Shown: positions 8,916 through 17,652 of the stretch, one piece after another
Numbering within the stretch: the first letter of the stretch is position 1
Layout: every line of letters begins with the position of its first letter
Source: Bacteroidales bacterium
Lineage (GTDB): Bacteria; Bacteroidota; Bacteroidia; Bacteroidales; Paludibacteraceae
Length of the DNA: 32,444 nt
Assembly (NCBI GenBank): GCA_015654525.1
Contig: JAATGT010000148.1
Coordinates: 1-32,444, forward strand
Reading direction: 5' to 3'
Position numbers and translations under genes: made by a program
Notes under the pieces: model-generated
What the model was told of the DNA's origin: nothing
Database searches by the model: none
The model's input: the letters and a program-made list of their open reading frames with translations, nothing else

Positions 8916-11609
8916 TCACCGGCCCGACTGTGCGATATAATTCCGCAATTCATTATTAAAATCATCATTTTGCAACAGATCTTCCATATTCAGGTGCAAG
9001 CGATAGCGCCAACTATGCATAGAGTTCGACGGAACATTAATGCGTTCGTCATGAGGATTAGTACGACGAACAGAATCGGAAATACTCAACAAGTCCTGCA
9101 TCTGGAAAATAGACCACATAGCAGGCGAATATAAATGCTGTAAAATAATATCTCGGCAAATCCAGCTCTCACAAAAATAAGGAGCTTCGCCCCAGTGTCC
9201 GAGCTGTGAGTTAAAGAAACGTTGGGTTACACCGCGGTCTTCTTCCCACCAACCGCGAATTGTACTCATATCGTGAGTAGAAGGAGTAACTACCGATAAA
9301 TAAGGTGCATTATTGGGATGGAAAAATTCAATTTTATTCGACTTTGGTGCCCGTTGAACTTCAAGGCTTAAAATGCCAAGCTCATTCATGGCCGAAGTAA
9401 CACAGGGAGTCATCATGCCCAAATCTTCGCCACAAATCATCATGTTGGTAGCGCGTTTCAGAGCCGGTAGTTTTTCCATACCGGATCGGTACCAGTTTGC
9501 ATCCTGGCGGCGATAGAAATAATCAACATACAACTCCCAAAGCCGGTCTTTCGTGTAATTGTCCAAATCGGCAAATGTACGGAGTGTTTCCATACCAAAG
9601 CGCGGATAATACTGAGTTCCATTACTTCCTTCTACCTCAAAGAACAGCACGTTCGAAATCAGATCGAACAAACCCCACTTGATGCGTTCGGAAATTTCGC
9701 CTTCAACAAATAGTTTTTCAATATACGCCTGACTCAGAAATTCTTCTTTCAATCTCAACACCCAACCATCTTCTATTTGCAGACAATTAGCTTTAACCCA
9801 AGGCACATCTTCACCAAAGAAATCCCACAGAATTGCATCGGTAACATAAGGTTTGCAGTAACGGTTATAATCAAACCACAATCCTTTTTCGGCAAACTCG
9901 TTGACATGTATCGGAACAGATGGATTCAAAAAGCCCATGATCCCTTCTACCTGGCTGATTGGAATTTGCCAGATACGGAAAAATCCTAAAATGTGATCAA
10001 TCCGGAATGTGTCGAAATAATTCGACATCTGCGAAAAGCGTTTTTTCCACCAATCGAAACCGGTATGTTCTATTTCTTTCCAGTTATAGGTTGGCAGTTC
10101 CCAGTTTTGCCCTTTTACTGCAAACATATCTGGTGGTGCACCGGCTTGCATATGCATATGGAAGAGTTCCGGCGAAACCCAGGTATCCACACTATTTCGG
10201 TTCACCCCTATCGGAATATCACCTTTTAAAACAATGCCGTGTGTATGTGCATAATGTGCAGCCTCGGATAACTGAAGATGTAAATGGTATTGAATAAAAT
10301 AATTTACAGCAATATCGTCAAAATGCGGTTGATCCGGCGAACTAAAACCGGCTATCTTCTGAGCATCATAAGTTGCAAAGTCCTGCCATAAACGATAATC
10401 GGACGTTCCGGACTGATCGCGCAGAACGCAATAAGCAGCATACGGAACCAACCAGTATTCATTCTCGGCAAAAAAAGCTTTGAATTTTTTATCTGCCAAA
10501 AATTTCGTTTTAGTCAACAGATACAATTCCTTTGCATACTGAAGCTTGTAATTAATCACATTTAAAAACGAGATCAGTTCTTCTGCATTCAGTTCAGCTT
10601 GCTTTGCTTTATACTCAACTTGCAACGGATGTGTGCCCGGAAGTTTTCCGGTAGCCGGTAAATTCAGAAACAAGGGATTGAGCGCAAAGGCCGAAATGGC
10701 AGCATAAGGCAGCACATCAGCATCGGTATGAGTACCTATCGTATCGTTCAGCGGTAGCACCTGAATCAACTTCAGCCCCACTCTTTCAGCCCAATCAACC
10801 AGCAGTTTTAAATCGCCGAAGTCACCAACTCCAAAACTTTTTTTAGTCCGGATACTGAATACCGGCAACCCAACTCCGGCACCTTTCCATGCATTATTCG
10901 AGATACGAACAAAGCCATCTGAAAGTTGTACCAGTGTTTTTGGTGAATTATATATCGGTGCAATGTGATCAAATCCAGATTCTAAATACCGGAATTGATT
11001 ATCTTCCGGATCGAAAACTCCATATTTATAATGCACTTCGTTTTTCACCTTACTTAAGTCCAGTTCGGCTGTCCACCAATCACCGTCGGTCTGGCTCAGA
11101 ACAACCGGTTTCGTAGTGGACCAGTTACCCAAGATGTCACAATCGCCAATCAGGCAAACAGCCTCATTTTGCTTCAGCATAGGCATCTTTACTTTGAATA
11201 GATGCGTATGTTTTTTAGTCGGTTGCGATTTAGCTGTAAAATGATTATGTTGTAATAATACTTCGTGAAAAGGGGCGGTCAGAAATACGTTTTCAACGCT
11301 TCCGGGAGAGTTCCAACTATCAATACAAAAGCAATGATCGGTTTCAGCCGGATTAGCATCAACAGTGCGGTCATTTCCCCACTCTTCCACAAACTGGTTG
11401 GAGTTTTCATCATACAAAACATATTTGTACGTGAATTGAAAATTCTCCGGCTTATTTATTTCAATCTCTGCCAACCAATCTTCGGGATATTGGAAATTAA
11501 GAGCTAATGCTTTGTCCAAATCACCATTGCCTAATTCAGGAATGTTTGCGCTTACTAAAAGACGTTGTCCCCAATGAGTATAATAGGATATTTTAAAGTG
11601 TATTTTCAT
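8916..11609 (-). CDS. malQ: 4-alpha-glucanotransferase with two CBM20 domains (DPE2-like)
   Basis: Transfers alpha-1,4-glucan segments between acceptors in maltose and glycogen metabolism. The 897-residue protein has two N-terminal starch-binding CBM20 domains (about residues 1-115 and 135-235) followed by a GH77 catalytic domain. The catalytic residues are present: nucleophile Asp538 (FRIDHILG), acid/base Glu728 (ICGEDLG) and Asp780 (PSTHDMS). The order of domains and large size match plant DPE2 rather than the 500-700 residue bacterial MalQ, as is usual in Bacteroidota. ATG 11609 (MKIHFKISYYTHWG) is preferred, since CBM20 begins there; ATG 11630 would add seven residues. A -7 box lies upstream at 11657-11664. 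No other glycan genes adjoin it. Confidence 0.93.
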   Translation of the reverse strand: MKIHFKISYYTHWGQRLLVSANIPELGNGDLDKALALNFQYPEDWLAEIEINKPENFQFTYKYVLYDENSNQFVEEWGNDRTVDANPAETDHCFCIDSWNSPGSVENVFLTAPFHEVLLQHNHFTAKSQPTKKHTHLFKVKMPMLKQNEAVCLIGDCDILGNWSTTKPVVLSQTDGDWWTAELDLSKVKNEVHYKYGVFDPEDNQFRYLESGFDHIAPIYNSPKTLVQLSDGFVRISNNAWKGAGVGLPVFSIRTKKSFGVGDFGDLKLLVDWAERVGLKLIQVLPLNDTIGTHTDADVLPYAAISAFALNPLFLNLPATGKLPGTHPLQVEYKAKQAELNAEELISFLNVINYKLQYAKELYLLTKTKFLADKKFKAFFAENEYWLVPYAAYCVLRDQSGTSDYRLWQDFATYDAQKIAGFSSPDQPHFDDIAVNYFIQYHLHLQLSEAAHYAHTHGIVLKGDIPIGVNRNSVDTWVSPELFHMHMQAGAPPDMFAVKGQNWELPTYNWKEIEHTGFDWWKKRFSQMSNYFDTFRIDHILGFFRIWQIPISQVEGIMGFLNPSVPIHVNEFAEKGLWFDYNRYCKPYVTDAILWDFFGEDVPWVKANCLQIEDGWVLRLKEEFLSQAYIEKLFVEGEISERIKWGLFDLISNVLFFEVEGSNGTQYYPRFGMETLRTFADLDNYTKDRLWELYVDYFYRRQDANWYRSGMEKLPALKRATNMMICGEDLGMMTPCVTSAMNELGILSLEVQRAPKSNKIEFFHPNNAPYLSVVTPSTHDMSTIRGWWEEDRGVTQRFFNSQLGHWGEAPYFCESWICRDIILQHLYSPAMWSIFQMQDLLSISDSVRRTNPHDERINVPSNSMHSWRYRLHLNMEDLLQNDDFNNELRNYIAQSGR

Positions 11610-11656
11610 AGACAATTGAATTATAGTCAATTATGTTATATACATTTAACCACAAA

Positions 11657-11664
11657 CAAAAATA
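11657..11664 (-). promoter_or_regulatory. Bacteroidota -7 box for malQ
   Basis: Minus-strand TATTTTTG, 47 bases before the preferred malQ ATG. Confidence 0.5.
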
Positions 11665-11943
11665 CTGTTATTTTTACTAGCTGCATTTTTGCTCAGTGAA
11701 AAAAGTACAAAATTTGATTTCAAACGTTTGCGGGGAAATCTCGAATCCAATGCTACCAAACAGGATTTAATCCTGCAAAAAAGATCAGTTGAAAATCCTG
11801 CGAAAAGAAATTTCACATCCAAATCTAAATCGGCAACAATCGTAAGAACCGAATTCTCTTAAATTTCAACTTTGCATTAAAACATTATAAATATTCATTG
11901 TCATTTAATCCCGATTTCGCAGCTTTATTATAATTATATTCTG
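11665..11943. other. Non-coding divergent region between malQ and prs
   Basis: AT-rich, with no open frame of note and no tRNA-like cloverleaf that I can see. It holds upstream parts of both divergent promoters. Two short similar stretches, TCCTGCAAAAAAGATCAG at 11770-11787 and TCCTGCGAAAAGAAATTT at 11797-11814, give a weak direct repeat of unknown meaning. Confidence 0.3.
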
Positions 11944-11951
11944 TACTTTTG
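11944..11951 (+). promoter_or_regulatory. Bacteroidota -7 box for prs
   Basis: TACTTTTG, 37 bases before the prs ATG. It matches TAnnTTTG exactly. Confidence 0.65.
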
Positions 11952-11988
11952 CAAAAAAATCGCTAAAACTAAATCTCACTTAAAATCC

Positions 11989-12933
11989 ATGCCAGCTTCA
12001 ACTTCACCTTTTAAAGTATTTTCAGGCACGAATAGTCGCTATCTTGCCGAAAAGATTTGTCAAAGTTTAGAGTGCCCACTCGGAAATATGAAAATTCAGC
12101 ACTTCTCTGATGGCGAATTTTCAGTTTCTTACGAAGAATCAATCCGCGGTCAATACATTTACCTTGTTCAATCAACCTTTCCAAATTCCGACAACCTAAT
12201 GGAATTATTATTGATGATTGATGCAGCGAAACGTGCTTCAGCTTATAAAATTATAGCTGTAATCCCTTATTTCGGTTGGGCTCGTCAGGACAGAAAAGAC
12301 AAACCACGTGTATCAATCGGAGCTAAACTTATTGCCGACATGCTCGGAATGGCGGGTGTAGACCGCATCATTACAATGGATCTGCATGCCGACCAGATAC
12401 AAGGATTTTTCGACATTCCTGTTGATCATCTGTATGCTTCAACCATTTTTGTTCCTTACATCAAATCTTTAAAATTAAAGAATTTGGTTATAGCTTCACC
12501 CGACGTAGGTGGTTCAAAACGTGCAGGTTCTTATTCTAAATACCTGGGTGTTCCAATGGTTATTTGTTACAAAACCCGCGAAAAAGCAAATGTGGTAGGT
12601 GAAATGACTCTTATTGGTGACGTTTATGGTAGAGACGTAATTATCACTGACGATATGGTTGACACAGCCGGTACACTTTGTAAAGCTGCCGATTTGATGT
12701 TGAGTAAAGGTGCAAAAAGCGTTCGTGCCATTGTATCACATGGCGTAATGTCGGGCGAGGCAGGAGAAAAAGTAATGCAATCGGCACTTAGTGAAATTGC
12801 ATTTACTGATTCAATTCCGTTTGACACAGCTAAATGTTCAAAGGCTAAGATTCTTAGCATTTCAAAAATGTTTGCCGATACGATCTTCAGAGTGCAGGAG
12901 AATCAATCAATCAGCGAACAATACTTATTGTAA
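11989..12933 (+). CDS. prs: Ribose-phosphate pyrophosphokinase (PRPP synthase)
   Basis: Makes PRPP from ribose 5-phosphate and ATP for purine, pyrimidine, NAD, His and Trp synthesis. At 314 residues it has class I length. ATP-binding GWARQDRKDKPR is at about 96-107, the metal-binding DLHADQIQGFF is at 131-141, and the PRPP loop VIITDDMVDTAGT is at 217-229. The flexible catalytic loop is KTREKANVV at about 195-203. It is transcribed alone: its own -7 box upstream and a strong terminator 23 bases after the stop. Confidence 0.96.
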   Translation: MPASTSPFKVFSGTNSRYLAEKICQSLECPLGNMKIQHFSDGEFSVSYEESIRGQYIYLVQSTFPNSDNLMELLLMIDAAKRASAYKIIAVIPYFGWARQDRKDKPRVSIGAKLIADMLGMAGVDRIITMDLHADQIQGFFDIPVDHLYASTIFVPYIKSLKLKNLVIASPDVGGSKRAGSYSKYLGVPMVICYKTREKANVVGEMTLIGDVYGRDVIITDDMVDTAGTLCKAADLMLSKGAKSVRAIVSHGVMSGEAGEKVMQSALSEIAFTDSIPFDTAKCSKAKILSISKMFADTIFRVQENQSISEQYLL

Positions 12934-12956
12934 TTCATAATTGAGAATTTATATAC

Positions 12957-12996
12957 TAAAAAACTCCTGAGTCAAACAACTCAGGAGTTTTTTTAT
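12957..12996 (+). terminator. Terminator after prs
   Basis: ACTCCTGAGT at 12963-12972 pairs with ACTCAGGAGT at 12979-12988 across a 6-base loop, extended by flanking A-T pairs and followed by an eight-base T-run. A partial copy of the 3' arm (TCAGGAGTTTATT) recurs at 13020-13032. Confidence 0.85.
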
Positions 12997-13113
12997 TATA
13001 GCTATACTACATATATGAATCAGGAGTTTATTCTATAGATATATAAGTCTTATGGACTGCATTTTTAAACTATTGATTCGCATTACTTACTACCAACTAT
13101 AAACTAAAAACTA

Positions 13114-14439
13114 TTACTCCGCCAGTTCTATCCGCGTTTTCATGTTCTTTATTTTTTCGTTTGATACCAACTGAAGAACATCTTTAACCTGATTGACTTT
13201 GATAGCTACAAATGAATAGTAATCTTTTACCTCTACCATTCCCAATTCATCTTTAGCCAACCGACCTTTTTTAAACATAAAACCAACCACATCCATTTTG
13301 CTTAGTTTATCCTTTTTCCCTTTGCCTATATAAAGGGTAGCCCATTCGGGCTTAGGCGCTGCCGATGTCAGAGCCGGCAAGCTATAGGGTATTGGTTCCG
13401 GGGCAATAAAATCCGGCAGCTTTTCATTGATGGCCTGCAATAAAAAAGCAGAACCCTCAGCTTCCATACGAGCTGTACGACCATTGCGGTGTACAAACTC
13501 ATCCAATCGAACCGGTGCATCAAAATGAATAACATTTTTGATTTCGGGTATATCCAATCCACGCGATGCCAGATCGGTAGAGATAAAAGCAATGCAACTG
13601 CCGTTTCGGAATTTGGAGAGAGCCCGTTCGCGCTCGGTCTGTTCCAGCTTACCATGAAAAAACTCATTAGCCAAATGGCGCTCATTTAAATAAGCATGTA
13701 CTTTTTCCACCGTGTCGCGCTGATTGCAAAATATCAGCGAGGAGTCATTACCCAACCCGCACAACAGACGGTAAAGCAAATCCATTTTATCATTATTCTC
13801 CCCCTTTACCGAATAAATGCGGAGACCTTTCAAAACATTATTTTTTTCCGAGAAATCTAGTTTCAGTGCATTAACTATACCCGTAAAAGCAGGAATTGCC
13901 ACTGCATCGGTAGCCGAAGTGAGTATGCGTTTATTGAGAGCCGGAATATTACTTATGATAATTTCCATTTGTTCGGTAAAACCCATTTCGAGCGACTTAT
14001 CAAACTCATCAAGTACAAGTACACGAATGGCGTCCAACTCAAAGTTTCCCCGTTCAATATGATCCTGCAACCGACCGGGAGTTCCAATAAGCAATGCCGG
14101 TGGTACAGCCAGATCGCGCTTTTCAGCATTAGACGGACGACCTCCAAAACAAGTATTTACTTTATAACCCGTACCCATGCTACGCCACACCTGCTCTATT
14201 TGCTGAGCCAGTTCACGCGAAGGAGCCAGGATTAGGGCCTGCACTTTTTGAACATCCGGATTCATACTCAGCAACACAGGTAGCAGATAAGCCAAAGTTT
14301 TGCCCGAACCCGTAGGCGACAACAGAATAAGGTCTTGCTCTTTTTCATTCGCTTCGAGCGTGGCCAATTGCATAGCATTAAGCGATTCGATACCCATGCT
14401 TCCCAGCGTGTTATCAATTATAGTGGTATTATTTTTCAT
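13114..14439 (-). CDS. DbpA-like DEAD-box ATP-dependent RNA helicase
   Basis: A 441-residue helicase with a Q-motif region (MGIESLNAMQ), Walker A SPTGSGKT, motif Ib TPGR, motif II DEFD (residues 144-147, in place of DEAD), SAT motif III, motif V STDLASRGLDIP and motif VI HRNGRTAR. The C-terminal 75 residues (TLYIGKGKKDKLSKMDVVGF and onward) are a DbpA-type RNA-binding domain, which in E. coli binds 23S rRNA hairpin 92 during 50S assembly. The start is uncertain: ATG 14439 lies only four bases after a -7 box at 14444-14451, implying a leaderless mRNA; ATG 14397 is the next option. The longest frame (from 14502) would begin upstream of the promoter and is unlikely. Confidence 0.92.
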   Translation of the reverse strand: MKNNTTIIDNTLGSMGIESLNAMQLATLEANEKEQDLILLSPTGSGKTLAYLLPVLLSMNPDVQKVQALILAPSRELAQQIEQVWRSMGTGYKVNTCFGGRPSNAEKRDLAVPPALLIGTPGRLQDHIERGNFELDAIRVLVLDEFDKSLEMGFTEQMEIIISNIPALNKRILTSATDAVAIPAFTGIVNALKLDFSEKNNVLKGLRIYSVKGENNDKMDLLYRLLCGLGNDSSLIFCNQRDTVEKVHAYLNERHLANEFFHGKLEQTERERALSKFRNGSCIAFISTDLASRGLDIPEIKNVIHFDAPVRLDEFVHRNGRTARMEAEGSAFLLQAINEKLPDFIAPEPIPYSLPALTSAAPKPEWATLYIGKGKKDKLSKMDVVGFMFKKGRLAKDELGMVEVKDYYSFVAIKVNQVKDVLQLVSNEKIKNMKTRIELAE

Positions 14440-14443
14440 GCTA

Positions 14444-14451
14444 CAAAGATA
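14444..14451 (-). promoter_or_regulatory. Bacteroidota -7 box for the helicase gene
   Basis: Minus-strand TATCTTTG matches TAnnTTTG exactly. It ends four bases before ATG 14439, which would give a leaderless or nearly leaderless transcript. Confidence 0.55.
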
Positions 14452-14578
14452 GTGTAAATATCGTTGAGATTTTATTAATTTGAAATCTAAGGTAATATAC
14501 AATAAACCTTGAAGTTGAAACGCATGATCGAAAATAAAATGTTCCGGAATATAAGGTCGAACATTCGGAAAATTTAGC

Positions 14579-14586
14579 TACTTTTG
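14579..14586 (+). promoter_or_regulatory. Bacteroidota -7 box for the DUF4290 gene
   Basis: TACTTTTG, 26 bases before ATG 14613, in the divergent gap shared with the helicase gene. Confidence 0.6.
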
Positions 14587-14612
14587 CACTTTATCATATC
14601 ACCCGATACAAA

Positions 14613-15200
14613 ATGGAATATACAACCTTACAAGGAAAACTGATTATGCCCGAATATGGGCGAAACATACAACAAATGGTGACTCATGCGCTCACCATTG
14701 AAGATCGCGAAGAACGCACCCGCTGTGTAAAAACAATTATCAATATTATGGGTAATTTGTTTCCATACCTGCGCGATGTAAACGATTTCAAACACAAATT
14801 GTGGGATCACGTGGCAATTATGTCTAATTTCAAACTGGATATTGATTTCCCTTACGAAATTCTTCAGGAAGAAAATCTCTATACCCGTCCTGAGCCTATT
14901 CCTTACAAAAACTCGCGTATTCGTTACCAGCACTACGGTCGAACATTGGAAGAAATGATTGAAAAAGTGGCTGTTTATCCAGAAGGAGAAGAAAAAAACG
15001 AGCTGATTCGTTTAATTGCAAATCAGATGAAAAAGTGCTTCCTCACCTGGAACAAAGAAGTTGTTGACGATCGTAAAATTTTTGATGATTTGCGCGAACT
15101 ATCGAAAGGTAAACTGGACATTCAGGAAGATTTCTTCAAGCTGGTAGAATCGAGAGACGTGCTGTTTAACAAAAAGAATAAACCTAAAAAGAAAAAATAA
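14613..15200 (+). CDS. DUF4290 family protein
   Basis: A 195-residue soluble protein with no signal peptide. The sequence MEYTTLQGKLIMPEYGRN, the run DREERTRCVKTIINIMGNL and LRDVNDFKHKLWDHVAIMS are characteristic of DUF4290, a conserved Bacteroidota family of unknown function usually found just upstream of murA, as here. The C-terminus is a Lys-rich tail (NKKNKPKKKK) that could contact nucleic acid; that is inference. The spacing of 243 bases to murA is longer than a tight operon, but no -7 box is seen in between. Confidence 0.88.
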   Translation: MEYTTLQGKLIMPEYGRNIQQMVTHALTIEDREERTRCVKTIINIMGNLFPYLRDVNDFKHKLWDHVAIMSNFKLDIDFPYEILQEENLYTRPEPIPYKNSRIRYQHYGRTLEEMIEKVAVYPEGEEKNELIRLIANQMKKCFLTWNKEVVDDRKIFDDLRELSKGKLDIQEDFFKLVESRDVLFNKKNKPKKKK

Positions 15201-15229
15201 TAACTACAGAGATACAGCAACCGGTTAAT

Positions 15230-15262
15230 AGTAATATAGTAGGTAGTAGATAGTAGGTAGTG
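15230..15262. repeat. Short TAG-rich imperfect tandem repeat
   Basis: Repeated AGTAGGTAGT/AGATAGTAGGTAG units between the DUF4290 gene and murA. A shorter similar run (TATAGTAGTAGATAA) lies near 15337-15352. It looks like slippage-prone simple sequence; the rest of 15201-15443 shows nothing else I can name. Confidence 0.5.
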
Positions 15263-15443
15263 AAAAGTTAGCAATAGACAATGAACAGATAAACAACTAC
15301 AGCAAAACGGCGGACAGTGATTATCACTCAGAGAGTATAGTAGTAGATAAGCTAAAGACTGTCCAGCTAACAAGTAAAAACCGACAATATCCCTATTAAT
15401 AACTGATTACCGACGGCTGCTAAAACTCACAACTGAAAAATTT

Positions 15444-16748
15444 ATGTCGTCATTCCAAATCGAAGGCGGACGCCGACTATCCGGCTCTATTACACCACAA
15501 GGTGCTAAAAACGAAGCACTGCAAGTTATCTGTGCAGTACTTCTTACTCCAAAAACCGTAACCATAAGTAATTTACCAGACATTCTGGATGTAAACAACC
15601 TGATAAACCTGCTGGGTGACATGGGTGTTGATATTAAACGTGAGAGTGCTCACTCCTGCACATTCACCGCAGATAAGATAAACATGGATTATCTTCAATC
15701 CGAAGATTTTTACCGTAAAAGTGCTGCATTACGCGGCTCGGTCATGATTGTAGGTCCGTTGGTAGCCCGCTTTGGCAGAGCTATTATTCCCAAACCCGGA
15801 GGCGATAAAATTGGTCGCCGCCGCTTAGATACCCATTTTATCGGAATACAGAAACTAGGCGCTGAATTTCATTACGATCCGGTTGCCAAGCGTTACGAAA
15901 TTGAAGCTAAAAAACTAACCGGATGTTACATGCTGCTCGACGAAGCATCGGTAACCGGAACAGCAAATATATTGATGGCTGCTGTGATGGCCGAGGGTAC
16001 TACCACAATTTACAACGCTGCTTGTGAACCCTATCTGCAACAGCTATGCAAAATGCTAAACGCGATGGGTGCCAACATATCGGGGGTAGGTTCGAACCTT
16101 CTGGTCATAGAAGGTGTTAGTAAACTGAACGGATGCGATCATCGCATTTTGCCGGATATGATTGAAGTGGGTAGCTTTATCGGCATGGCTGCCATGACGG
16201 CTTCGGAAATTACCATTAAAGATGTGGCTTACCACGAATTGGGAATTATCCCCGACAGTTTCCGTCGATTAGGCATTCAGCTTGAACAACGAGGCGATGA
16301 TATTTTCATTCCTCATCAAAAAAATTATACCATAGAATCGTTTATCGACGGTTCAATAATGACCATAGCCGACGCACCCTGGCCGGGACTGACACCCGAC
16401 CTACTCAGCGTGTTTCTGGTTATAGCTACCAAAGCCAAAGGCAGTGTGCTCATTCATCAAAAGATGTTCGAAAGTCGGTTATTTTTTGTGGACAAGCTCA
16501 TAGACATGGGCGCCCAAATTATTCTGTGTGATCCGCACCGGGCAACAGTTATTGGACAGGGAAATCATCTTCACCTGCGCGCTTCCACTATGAGTTCGCC
16601 CGACATTCGTGCAGGAATAGCATTACTTATAGCAGCCATGGCTGCCGAAGGAACAAGTATTATTCATAATATCGACCAAATAGACCGCGGTTATCAGGAC
16701 ATTGAAAAACGACTGAACGCGCTGGGTGCAAATATAAAAAGGATATAA
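15444..16748 (+). CDS. murA: UDP-N-acetylglucosamine 1-carboxyvinyltransferase with Asp in place of the fosfomycin-target Cys
   Basis: Transfers enolpyruvate from PEP to UDP-GlcNAc, the first committed step of peptidoglycan synthesis. The 434-residue length, GAKNEAL with Lys22-Asn23, and the two-domain inside-out barrel pattern fit MurA. The active-site loop reads IIPKPGGDKIGRRRLDTH: Asp121 stands where E. coli MurA has Cys115 (PGGC). A Cys-to-Asp MurA stays active and cannot be alkylated by fosfomycin (known from mycobacterial and chlamydial enzymes), so intrinsic target insensitivity is predicted. It lies between the DUF4290 gene and a ferritin gene, all on one strand. Confidence 0.95.
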   Translation: MSSFQIEGGRRLSGSITPQGAKNEALQVICAVLLTPKTVTISNLPDILDVNNLINLLGDMGVDIKRESAHSCTFTADKINMDYLQSEDFYRKSAALRGSVMIVGPLVARFGRAIIPKPGGDKIGRRRLDTHFIGIQKLGAEFHYDPVAKRYEIEAKKLTGCYMLLDEASVTGTANILMAAVMAEGTTTIYNAACEPYLQQLCKMLNAMGANISGVGSNLLVIEGVSKLNGCDHRILPDMIEVGSFIGMAAMTASEITIKDVAYHELGIIPDSFRRLGIQLEQRGDDIFIPHQKNYTIESFIDGSIMTIADAPWPGLTPDLLSVFLVIATKAKGSVLIHQKMFESRLFFVDKLIDMGAQIILCDPHRATVIGQGNHLHLRASTMSSPDIRAGIALLIAAMAAEGTSIIHNIDQIDRGYQDIEKRLNALGANIKRI

Positions 16749-16762
16749 CTAATCTAAAAAAA

Positions 16763-16768
16763 AGGAGG
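16763..16768 (+). promoter_or_regulatory. Strong Shine-Dalgarno for ferritin
   Basis: AGGAGG, eight bases before ATG 16777. A full consensus SD is uncommon in Bacteroidota and is absent from the other genes I checked here. Confidence 0.7.
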
Positions 16769-16776
16769 AATGCCCT

Positions 16777-17289
16777 ATGCTAAACAAAAAAACTGTGGAT
16801 TTGATAAACAGCCAGATCAACAAAGAGTTTTACTCTTCGTACTTATATCTGGACATGTCGAACTATTATTATGCTAAAAATCTGAATGGTTTTGGCAACT
16901 GGTTTGCCATACAAACACAGGAAGAGTATGCTCATGCCATGCTATTTCTGAAATATGTGCAAAACAATGGTGAAACAGTAACGCTGAATGCCATTGCTGC
17001 GCCTGATAAAGCCTACTCTGATTTTAAACAACCATTGGAAACATCACTGAAACATGAGATTTCCATCAGTGCTTCCATTAATGACATCTATGCAGAAGCA
17101 CATGGTTTGAAAGACTTCAAAACCATGCAATTTCTGAACTGGTTTGTAAAAGAACAAGGTGAAGAAGAACAAAAATCAGACGATTTGAACAAACGCTTTG
17201 AACTTTTTGGCATCGATCCGCGTGGATTGTACTTGCTGGATGCCGAACTGGCTACACGCACTTACACAGCTCCATCGCTGGTTATCTGA
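16777..17289 (+). CDS. ftnA: Non-haem ferritin
   Basis: Oxidises Fe(II) and stores the mineral in a 24-subunit shell. At 170 residues it has bacterial FtnA length and the four-helix pattern. The ferroxidase ligands match E. coli FtnA in place: Glu17, Glu50 and His53 (EEYAHA), Glu94, Gln127 and Glu130. There is no haem-ligand Met at the bacterioferritin position that I can assign, so FtnA is preferred to Bfr. The gene starts 28 bases after the murA stop with a consensus SD and no own -7 box, and ends at a terminator, suggesting it is the last gene of the DUF4290-murA transcript with boosted translation. Confidence 0.93.
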   Translation: MLNKKTVDLINSQINKEFYSSYLYLDMSNYYYAKNLNGFGNWFAIQTQEEYAHAMLFLKYVQNNGETVTLNAIAAPDKAYSDFKQPLETSLKHEISISASINDIYAEAHGLKDFKTMQFLNWFVKEQGEEEQKSDDLNKRFELFGIDPRGLYLLDAELATRTYTAPSLVI

Positions 17290-17310
17290 TCGAGCCTCTC
17301 TCCTACTACA

Positions 17311-17348
17311 ACAAAACGTTTCCGGAACATTTTCGGAAGCGTTTTTTG
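17311..17348 (+). terminator. Terminator after ferritin
   Basis: AAAACGTTTCCG at 17313-17324 pairs with CGGAAGCGTTTT at 17334-17345 (one T-G wobble), followed by a T-run. Confidence 0.8.
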
Positions 17349-17602
17349 TTTTCGGAAAAAGAATAACAATATAACCACAAAACATAAATGCAGGCATGCA
17401 TTTACGTCCCGACGGCTGCAGCACCAAAATGCAGACACGCATTAGTTTTTTTTAGTCAGAAATAAGAATGCACACCTCCATTTTTGCACATTCGAAAGTG
17501 GATTGTGCAAGGTTAAATAAATTTTGAAACAGATATTAAACATTTCTTGCCATTGTCACATAAAAACTTATATTTAGGTATAAACATAGTTCAAAAAAAC
17601 AC
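17349..17602. other. Non-coding region with two related palindromes
   Basis: Holds AAATGCA-GGCA-TGCATTT at 17386-17403 and the related AATGC-AGACAC-GCATT at 17428-17443, 41 bases apart (consensus AAATGCAGRCAYGCATT), with a weaker third copy near 17466. They lie upstream of the acyltransferase promoter and could be an operator pair or a small extragenic repeat. No gene is seen. Confidence 0.4.
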
Positions 17603-17610
17603 TACTTTTG
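17603..17610 (+). promoter_or_regulatory. Bacteroidota -7 box for the acyltransferase gene
   Basis: TACTTTTG, 42 bases before ATG 17653. It overlaps the 5' end of the longest open frame (17608), which rules that start out. Confidence 0.65.
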
Positions 17611-17652
17611 TGTTCCGTACCATACGAAAAAAAATTCAACGTATTCTTTATA

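Noticed and set aside
12934-13113. Small RNA or gene between prs and the helicase
   Set aside because: Apart from the prs terminator and a partial copy of its arm at 13020-13032, there is no open frame, promoter box or stable structure that I can support.
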